Made by a program: the position numbers and the translations under genes. A model generated the notes under the pieces. That model searched no databases and was not told the DNA's origin. It worked only from the letters and a program-made list of their open reading frames with translations. This document shows positions 1 to 7,200 of a stretch of 64,000 nt of DNA, piece after piece (the first letter of the stretch is position 1; every line of letters starts with the position of its first letter). Origin of the DNA: UBA5078 sp051252515 (GTDB lineage: Bacteria > Pseudomonadota > Gammaproteobacteria > Pseudomonadales > Pseudohongiellaceae); contig JBPOFS010000003.1 in assembly GCA_051252515.1 (NCBI GenBank), positions 124,001-188,000 on the forward strand, given 5' to 3'.

Positions 1-1073
1 TTGAACTTTCCGGCGGCAACGACGGACTTAACACTGTTGTGCCCTACGCCGACGATGCCTACTATCGTAACCGTCCAAATATTGGCATTCCTAAAAACCA
101 ATTGCGCATGATTGATGATCACTTTGGTTTCAACCCGGGCATGGCAGGATTTGAGCGCCTCTACAAAGATGGCAACATGGCCATCGTCCATGGCTGCGGT
201 TATGACAATCCTTCCTACTCACACTTTACCTCAATGGCCTATTGGCATACGGCGGCCCCTAACAGTGGTGAAGAGTATGGCTGGGTCGGAAAATTGGCCG
301 ACAAGATGGCGCCAGATGCCCCTGCAAATTTCTTAGTGAATATCGCTGAAAGCCAATCATTGGCGGTACGCAGTCAATTGCATGTACCGGTAGTGTTCGA
401 CGCACCGGAGCGATTCATGCGCGAAGCTTTTTTTGAAGAACAAAAAGCCTTGGCCTTACAAGCTGAAACTCAAAGTACAGGGAATTCATCGCAGAACTTT
501 TTACACGGCATCGCTCAAAGCGCCAATGATGCCTCGACATTAGTGCGCGAAGCATGGGAGAACTATCAATCGCCTGTGGACTATGGAATTACCGGTTTGG
601 ACCTACCAAAAGTTGTGTCCTTGCTAGAAGCGGACATGCCGACTAATTTGTATTACGTGTCCTATCGCAACAACGCATTCGATACTCATGTGTTTCAGAA
701 CAATCTGCACCAGCGTTTGTTGACCTACACTTCCGATGCGGTCTCAGCCTTCATGTTAGACCTAGAGCGTATTGGTCGAGCAGATGATGTGATGTTGATG
801 ATCTTCTCAGAGTTCGGTCGCCGCGTGCCAGAGAACGTCAGCTTAGGCACCGACCACGGCGCAGCTAACGTCATGTTTGTCGTGGGCTCACAGGTCAAAG
901 GGGGGCATTACGGTGAACTGCCAAGCCTTACACAGTTAACGGTAGGCGATAATCTGCAATACACCACAGACTTCCGCCGCGTCTACCAGACCATGATGAA
1001 TGGGTGGCTTGGTCAGACAGACACGTCATCGATCCTCAATGGCAGTTTTGATGGTTTTGATATGTTTCTTTAG
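1..1073 (+). CDS. DUF1501 family protein, C-terminal part (5' end outside window)
   Basis: The reading frame is open from base 3, so the gene starts before the window; about 356 residues are visible. The first visible residues, GGNDGLNTVVPY, are the typical early motif of DUF1501 proteins. Near the C terminus SEFGRR followed by GTDHGAA matches the conserved metal-site-like motif of the family, which is distantly related to alkaline phosphatase/sulfatase folds. DUF1501 proteins usually carry a Tat signal and often pair with a DUF1800 gene, which would lie upstream and cannot be seen. The biochemical role is unknown. A GTG at 39 could be mistaken for a start, but conserved family sequence lies before it. 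The gene ends eight bases before the repeat composite and converges on the metalloprotease gene. Confidence 0.85.
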   Translation, partial: ELSGGNDGLNTVVPYADDAYYRNRPNIGIPKNQLRMIDDHFGFNPGMAGFERLYKDGNMAIVHGCGYDNPSYSHFTSMAYWHTAAPNSGEEYGWVGKLADKMAPDAPANFLVNIAESQSLAVRSQLHVPVVFDAPERFMREAFFEEQKALALQAETQSTGNSSQNFLHGIAQSANDASTLVREAWENYQSPVDYGITGLDLPKVVSLLEADMPTNLYYVSYRNNAFDTHVFQNNLHQRLLTYTSDAVSAFMLDLERIGRADDVMLMIFSEFGRRVPENVSLGTDHGAANVMFVVGSQVKGGHYGELPSLTQLTVGDNLQYTTDFRRVYQTMMNGWLGQTDTSSILNGSFDGFDMFL

Positions 1074-1080
1074 GTTGGAG

Positions 1081-1128
1081 GTTTAGGTTTAGGTTTAGGT
1101 TTAGGTTTAGGTTTAGGTTTAGGTTTAG
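1081..1128. repeat. Hexanucleotide tandem repeat (GTTTAG)x8
   Basis: Eight perfect head-to-tail copies of GTTTAG (equivalently GGTTTA), followed by a partial copy GTTAG. The array starts eight bases after the DUF1501 stop codon and is non-coding. Read on the minus strand it is a run of CTAAAC, which gives an artefactual Asn-Leu repeat in translation. Eight GG pairs spaced by TTTA could form a two-tetrad quadruplex; this is inference. Perfect identity suggests recent slippage. Confidence 0.95.
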
Positions 1129-1165
1129 GTTAGATTTTAGTTTTTCTTTGACGAGCCGCGCTGGA

Positions 1166-1259
1166 GCCCTGAAAAATTGGGAGACGCCAAAAGGCTCACC
1201 TCCGTGTGAAGGCTCAGCGGGCGCCGTCCTGGCGCCCGATGCTCCCAATTTCTCAGGGC
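1166..1259 (+). repeat. Branched palindromic element, left copy
   Basis: Outer arms 1166-1183 and 1242-1259 pair over 18 bp with one mismatch. Inside lie two smaller hairpins: a TCAC/GTGA arm near 1196-1209, and an 8-bp arm CGGGCGCC (1218-1225) / GGCGCCCG (1231-1238) with loop GTCCT. The conserved interior recurs in inverted orientation at 1581-1638. The two outer stems have unrelated sequences but both pair, and the 8-bp inner arm shows paired substitutions between copies, so structure rather than sequence seems to be kept. No coding potential. It resembles REP/BIME- or MITE-type structured repeats; the family is not recognised. Confidence 0.85.
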
Positions 1260-1574
1260 CCCAACACGACTCTTGTTCTGTGCTAGGCCGGAGCACCCTC
1301 TTTTTTATACCTACACTAGACGCTCACTCGATATCAGAGTTGGGTGTTGGGTTTGGTGGCAGGGCTCCAACACGGCTCTTGTTCTGTGCTAGGCCGAAGC
1401 ACCCTCTTTTTTTATACCTACACTAGACGCTCACTCGATATCAGGGTTGGGTGTTGGGTTTGGTGGCAGGGCCCCAACACGACTCTTGTTCTGTGCTAGG
1501 CCGAAGCACCCTCCTTTTTTATACCTACACTAGACGCTCGCTCGATATCAGGGTTGGGGGTTGGGTTTGGTGGG
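1255..1574 (+). repeat. Three tandem direct repeats of ~107 bp
   Basis: Units lie at 1255-1360 (106 bp), 1361-1467 (107 bp) and 1468-1574 (107 bp), abut without spacers, and differ at only a handful of positions. Each unit carries CCAACACG near its start, then a small hairpin GTGCT/AGCAC closely followed by a run of six or seven T, which resembles a weak rho-independent terminator on the plus strand. Each ends in a G-rich tail built from TTGGG and GGTTTGG-like pieces. The CCAACAC at the start of units 2 and 3 can pair with GTGTTGG at the end of the preceding unit. No open frame crosses all units with protein-like composition. The array is flanked by the two branched palindromes. Confidence 0.95.
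1551..1574 (+). other. Canonical G-quadruplex motif at the end of tandem unit 3
   Basis: Four G runs on the plus strand at 1551-1553, 1556-1560, 1563-1565 and 1572-1574 are separated by loops of 2, 2 and 6 bases, fitting the usual G3+N1-7 rule. Units 1 and 2 have a longer final loop and do not strictly fit. The same bases form the 5' arm of the 30-bp hairpin stem at 1551-1668, so the two structures would compete. Folding is inferred. Confidence 0.6.
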
Positions 1575-1668
1575 CTGGAACGTCGAGCACCAGGACGGTG
1601 CTCGCCGAGCCTTCACATGGATGTGAGCCCTTTGGCGCTTCCAGCCCACCAAACCCAACTCCCAGCCC
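1551..1668 (-). repeat. Branched palindromic element, right copy on a 30-bp stem
   Basis: Bases 1551-1580 pair with 1639-1668 over 30 positions; 28 are Watson-Crick and two (1559/1660 and 1554/1665) are G-T in the strand shown. The interior holds an 8-bp arm CGAGCACC (1584-1591) / GGTGCTCG (1597-1604) with loop AGGAC, and an arm TCACA (1613-1617) / TGTGA (1622-1626). Read on the minus strand, the interior closely matches the left element at 1184-1241. The 5' arm of the stem is the G-rich end of tandem unit 3. The element ends 20 bases before the metalloprotease stop codon and may also act as a terminator for the convergent genes. Confidence 0.85.
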
Positions 1669-1688
1669 GACCTACGAAGCACACAACA

Positions 1689-4142
1689 CTAAATAGGATC
1701 CCCAGCAGGCATCTGCAACGCCTCACCCGGCACTGCTCCTTCACCGCGTTGCTGCCAACGACGAATCTGGGCCGCGACACTACTTTCATAAGCGTCCAAA
1801 CTACGCTGGCTTTCTAATGTTTGTGCAAGCTTATCAAGCCTATCCGTTAACACTGCTCGCACCTCCGGTGAGCTAGAATCATTGCTCGCTTGAATTAACA
1901 TTTCATCTACCGTGACACGCTGAACAACATTCAGCACTTGTTGCTGATAGTCAGTTTCTGGAGCATCAGCGCCCCATGTCACCTCTATCAAACGATCGAT
2001 TACTTCCTCAAGGTTGGGAAAGTCGCCCATGCTGCCGTAGGCAATAAGTCTCGCCATACGTTCTGGATGTAATATCTGTTGAACGGACAGATTAGCCGAG
2101 CCTTCTGCAGCCCCTAGGGCATCAAATAACAATCCACTGCGACCAGGGAACCCTTCGCCTTGGTTATGTCTGTGAGCTGTCGGCGGTAATAAAGCGAAAA
2201 TCTCAACCGGTAAGGTAAGGAAATCGACTGACAGGGTCGAGAGCACCGTCTCTAAGGCATCGCGCTGCTCTTCTGCGTCGATTATAGTGAAGGGAGTTTG
2301 GCCATCGCCTCGAAGCGCGTAGCGATAATCTGCACCGCCGATACTTTGCGCCGCTGAGTTAAGCTGAAAGCGATGATGCATATAAAGGGGTAACAACACA
2401 TATTCTAGATCCGAGATCGCCTCACCATTGCGAATCAATGTCGAACTAAAATTCTCAAGTCCAATACGGCGAACCTCGATCTCGTGTTTAAGTTGGTCGA
2501 CGAGATTATCCCCGTTATCCCAAACGCCCGCATACTGATGTCCGGCGCCCCTAAAGTTATTATTGTTGTGGTCCATGAAGAGCAGCCCTCGATCGAGGCT
2601 TTCTTGGACAATCTTGGCTAGTTCCGCATCTTCATTCGTCCCTGCGGGAAATTGCTCATAGGCATAACGCACTGACAATTTGTCGTACTCGCCGATTCTT
2701 TGCACATAGGCGTTGGATAAATCTAATTGACCGCCGTCCGTGATCTCAACTAACGGAGCCGGATAATCCATCACACTTTCTCTGCCATAGGCACTGGCAA
2801 TATAGTTATGGGGAAAACCAAGGGTATGCCCTACTTCGTGCGCCGAAAGCTGACGCACCCGAGCCACGGCCATATCCACAGACGCCATATTGTTATCAGC
2901 GACCTCTGCTAGATATTCGAACCCAGGGACAAGCCCTTGCCCGTGCAAGTAGTCTTGACGAAGACGTAAGCTACCCAAGTTCACATTGCCTTTGATGATT
3001 TCGCCCGTTCGAGGATCCATCACTGAGGAGCCATAGGAGTAGCCGCGAGTGCGTCGATGAGTCCAATGAATCATGTTATAGCGAATATCCTGTGGATCCG
3101 CCCCGTCTGGTAGCTCGCGTACTTGAAAGCCATTAATAAAACCTGCCGCTTCATAGGCTTGATTCCACCAACTTGCCCCTTCGATCAACGCGCTTTTTAC
3201 AGGTTCTGGTGTGCCGGAATCGACGTAATACACAATCGGTTTGATTGCTTCCGAACGCAAAGCATTAGGGTCTTTCTTCTGTAGACGGTGCCTGGCCACC
3301 AAACGAATCTGCATGTCATCGCCAATGGCCGCACTGTAGTTTTGCACAGTCGGGCCATTAGTACCGATCCGCGGGTCCGATATGCGAGGGGTGTAATTAT
3401 CATCAGGAAGTTTAACAAACGAATGGTGTTGGCGTAGGGTAATCGACTCACCCGAAGCCGCCACGGCGTTCACTAGGTTGCCCGGATTATTACTTCCGAA
3501 CGTTAGCATCACCTCGACTTCGATGTTTTCAGGAAATGTCTTTGTGTTTTCCAAATAGAACGCACTGCGGCTTTTGTCTAGGGAATAAGCTCCCTGATTG
3601 CGTCGCGATATATTGCCAACGACGTTTCTGGCATCACGTAGGAAGAAATCGGTCGCATCCACTAGAACACGATCGCCACTACTCGCGACAATATCGAAAC
3701 CCCATAGCGTTGATGGCGCGAAGGCATCATTAACGGCTTGGCGCTCTAACGGGTTATCACTTAAAGCCACATAACGATAATTAGGTTCAGTGAGTAATAC
3801 ACGAGGCCCAACTCTTTTTGCGGCTAGAATATAGGTGCCAGCAAGCTGTCCACGGTCGATTCCTACTGGATTGGAACCTAGGCCAGAAGCCATCGATACT
3901 TGATACAGGAACTCGGTATCAAGTTTATCGATCTCCCAGTACATTTTGCCTGCTGCATCATCCCAATAGAGATTGAAGTAACCCTCCATCGAGGTCGTAC
4001 CTTCAATCTTTTCGGAAATTTCAGGAAGCACCTGTGCCTGAGACAATGTTGCCGAAAGAAACAAGGTGAAAAGCATTACCGTGCGCACTGAAATTGCCCA
4101 GTAAAAGTGCATTGTCTTTCTAAGCGAACCACAAAGAGTCAT
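1689..4142 (-). CDS. Secreted zinc-dependent metalloprotease (DUF5117/DUF4953 type)
   Basis: An 817-residue protein. It has an N-terminal signal sequence (hydrophobic stretch in residues 16-33, then LSQAQ). The zinc motif HEVGHTLGFPH lies near residue 435, and SVMDYP about 15 residues later resembles the Met-turn of metzincins. The long N-terminal region matches the DUF5117 type of predicted zinc-dependent peptidase and the C-terminal region the DUF4953 part, a pairing common in Bacteroidota and aquatic Gammaproteobacteria. Substrates are unknown; export to the periplasm or outside is inferred. The ATG at 4142 is preceded by GAGG eight bases upstream; an ATG at 4112 would give a shorter signal region. 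No operon partner is apparent, and it converges with the DUF1501 gene. Confidence 0.8.
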   Translation of the reverse strand: MTLCGSLRKTMHFYWAISVRTVMLFTLFLSATLSQAQVLPEISEKIEGTTSMEGYFNLYWDDAAGKMYWEIDKLDTEFLYQVSMASGLGSNPVGIDRGQLAGTYILAAKRVGPRVLLTEPNYRYVALSDNPLERQAVNDAFAPSTLWGFDIVASSGDRVLVDATDFFLRDARNVVGNISRRNQGAYSLDKSRSAFYLENTKTFPENIEVEVMLTFGSNNPGNLVNAVAASGESITLRQHHSFVKLPDDNYTPRISDPRIGTNGPTVQNYSAAIGDDMQIRLVARHRLQKKDPNALRSEAIKPIVYYVDSGTPEPVKSALIEGASWWNQAYEAAGFINGFQVRELPDGADPQDIRYNMIHWTHRRTRGYSYGSSVMDPRTGEIIKGNVNLGSLRLRQDYLHGQGLVPGFEYLAEVADNNMASVDMAVARVRQLSAHEVGHTLGFPHNYIASAYGRESVMDYPAPLVEITDGGQLDLSNAYVQRIGEYDKLSVRYAYEQFPAGTNEDAELAKIVQESLDRGLLFMDHNNNNFRGAGHQYAGVWDNGDNLVDQLKHEIEVRRIGLENFSSTLIRNGEAISDLEYVLLPLYMHHRFQLNSAAQSIGGADYRYALRGDGQTPFTIIDAEEQRDALETVLSTLSVDFLTLPVEIFALLPPTAHRHNQGEGFPGRSGLLFDALGAAEGSANLSVQQILHPERMARLIAYGSMGDFPNLEEVIDRLIEVTWGADAPETDYQQQVLNVVQRVTVDEMLIQASNDSSSPEVRAVLTDRLDKLAQTLESQRSLDAYESSVAAQIRRWQQRGEGAVPGEALQMPAGDPI

Positions 4143-4247
4143 AACAGTAACCTCGGCCTAATGTGCAGACCTATAAGTAGAAGTCACTGAAGACTAGCAC
4201 TAACAATCGCCTTTTCAAAACCTAAAAGCTGTGTGCAAAACAAGCCT

Positions 4248-7200
4248 CTAAGCTGCTATCGCCTCGCGTATATCTACGGCTACTTTTTCCCACTCTAAAT
4301 CTATCTGTGCTATAAACTGGCGTACGACTGTGTAATCGCCCGATTTACTCGCGTCTTCTAGCTCTCCACATAAGGCCCCCAAGCGTATGGCACCCACAAT
4401 CTGGGACGAGCCTTTCAATCGATGCGCTAAACTGCTCACTCTTTGAGTCTCACCATCGACTCCAGCCGTAAAGAGCTCCTTTCGTAGTTGCAACGTAGAT
4501 TCAAGATACTCGGCAAGCACTTCGTTAATGATACTGCGATCGCCTCCTATAGCCATTGAGAGCACCTTAAGATCAAAGTTCATCTCATAAACACTTTGAC
4601 CACTGTCATCCCCAACGAGCCCAAGCTTAACTTTCTCTCTTGGCACCCACCGCTCTAAAGCGTCACTTAGCACTTTCAACTGAAGAGGTTTCGTTAGATA
4701 CTCATCAATCCCCAAAATTTTGGCCTTCTCTGCTTCTCCACTAAGAGCATTAGCTGTCAATAATAGAATAGGCATACGAACACCGGTGGCTTCACTTTCA
4801 CGCACCTTCTTAGTTAAAGCGTATCCATCCATCTTTGGCATATGCAAATCGGTGAGTAAACATGCATATTGACCTTTCTCCCACATCGCCAAGGCCTGCA
4901 TACCATCAGCAGCGAGTTCGGCGGCATAACCCAACATATTGAGTTGACGCATAATGACTTTTTGATTGGTTTTATCATCCTCAGCCACCAGTATTAATTG
5001 ATTCTGGGCTTGCGCCTCTTCAATACTAGGGGCCTGCACTCCTTCTAACTCCAATGAATCTTGCACTTGCTCAATGCCCCATATGCTCGCGCGCCCTGCC
5101 GTCACAGCAACACCGTGCAAAAAATCGTACTGGCGAACAAACGGATCATCCATGCTGACCAAGCCTGGGCCGATCACTCTTGGACTGCGACGACGTCCGG
5201 AGTTGAGCAAAAAGCACTTAGTGCCCTTAAACTCAGAGACCACTGATTGCATGGTCTTGCTACTTGGACTTGTTAGGCCAGTATTGTAGACAACCACTGT
5301 ATCCAAGTTTTGATTGTCGTAACTATGGCTCGCCGCAGCAGATAAGCTTGGCTTTCTTGTCACACTTGCACCCGCATGGGTTAGATAACGCTCAAGGATC
5401 TGATACGAATCGTCATCGTCTTCGACAAGAATACAATGTAGATTGTCGAAATCATGAAAGTCATTGCTGGCAGCGCCTTCTAAGACATTAACAGCTTGTA
5501 ATGGCAACACAATAGAAAACTCAGATCCATGTCCATACTCACTATTAACGGTGATATCACCGTCCATTAATTCAACTAAGCGCTTACTAATAGCAAGCCC
5601 AAGGCCTGTGCCACCGAATACTCGAGTTGTAGAAGTCTCTGCCTGATTGAACGAAGTAAATAGATTTGAAATTTGATCAGCGGTCATTCCTATTCCGTTA
5701 TCCTGAACAGCAATCGAATAGCGATCTTTATCATTAGAGATACTTTCAATGGATACTTTGACCACACCGGGCTTCTCGTCTCGACCACTAGAAAACTTAA
5801 TCGCGTTTCCTAGCAGGTTTAGCAGGACTTGCCGAAGACGCTTGGCATCGCCCCAAATACTGCGCGGAAGCTCTGGATCGACATAGACATTAATAGAAAC
5901 ATGTTTATCGAGAGATAATATAGAAAGCGTATCCACAACCCCTTCAAGCGCATTGACTAGGTTGACGGGAGCACGCTCCAATTCCATACGACTCGCTTCA
6001 ATTTTCGAGAAATCGAGAACATCATCAATAATATTCAACAGCGAAAACGCTGAGTCTTTGATCGTTTTAATCACAATCGCATGTTGCTCATCAAGATTAC
6101 TATGGGACAACACATCGACCATTCCCACAATGCCATTCATAGGCGTGCGAATTTCATGACTCATCACGGCGAGAAAAGAGCTTTTAGCGCGAGAGGCTGC
6201 CTCAGCATCCACCTTTGCGACAAGAAGCTGTTCGTTACTTGCCGTCAATTCGGCAGTACGCATTAATACGCGCTCCGCTAGCTTCGCACGTTCGTTTTCA
6301 ACTTCTTTATTTGCCTTGAGTAGTTGGCTCGCCGACTCTTCTAGTTCACGCTGTGCCAATTTACGTTCGCTGACATCGTGCATGACCACTACTGCACCCA
6401 CCTTCTCACCATCTTTTCCAATCAATGGTTCACCACTGGCTAACACAAACCGTGGCGCCTCACCCTGTTTACAAATCGCCATTTCAGCATTGCGTAGTTT
6501 TTCACCCGAAAAGGCGCGCATAAGTGGAATATGAGCTACCGGCATCGGTGTCGTGGCGTCAGCTTCATACAAGCCATAATAATCTCCCCAGGTCTCTGCA
6601 GGGATACTACGAGGATCGGTACCATGCCACTCACGTGCCGACTTATTAAACAGAATCAGCTCGCCTTCGCTATCGCAAGCCACAACGCCTTCGCCTAAGT
6701 TTTCGAGAATCAAACGGGTCATGTCCTGTTGTTTCTTGAGCTCAGCGTTTGCTTGTAACTTATCAGTGATATCGTTCGCTAAAACGAGGTTGAGTCTTTT
6801 ATTTCCCTCAAATATTTCTCGACTGGTAATGTCAACGTAAAGCTTACTAGCATCCTTACGTAGATGCAGAGCCCCGTCTATGCGAATAGCACCGCGATGG
6901 TGACGACGCTCAGCCTGTTCTTGCGTACTTTCAGGTTGGATATCAAGAATAGTCATCGAAAGGAACTCTTCTCGCGTATACCCGTAGCTATCGATAGCAG
7001 CCTGATTGACTGCTGAAAACTGCAATGTGTCCTTTTCGTATACCCACATTGGCACTGGGTTACTATCGAACATACTGCGATAACGTCTCTCACTATTGGC
7101 TAACGCCAAGGTCCGAGAATAGACTTCCTCTTCGAGTGTGGTATTAAGGCTTTCAAGGGCGATTTTTGAGTTTCTCTCAGAGGTAACATCACGAGACACA

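Noticed and set aside
1036..1296. Minus-strand open frame with an Asn-Leu repeat
   Set aside because: It is the reverse reading of the GTTTAG array and the palindrome, overlaps the end of the DUF1501 gene, and has no protein-like composition or ribosome site.
1255..1574. Possible CRISPR array
   Set aside because: The units are ~107 bp and abut directly; there are no short repeats alternating with unique spacers and no cas genes.
1166..1668. Possible integron attC sites
   Set aside because: The palindromes and repeated spacing are suggestive, but no paired core sites of the RYYYAAC/GTTRRRY type flank both ends, and there is no integrase or gene cassette.
1148..1817. Several plus-strand open frames through the tandem repeats
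   Set aside because: They repeat the same low-information peptide (DSCSVLGRSTL and similar) in each unit and run into the metalloprotease gene; these are chance frames in repeated DNA.
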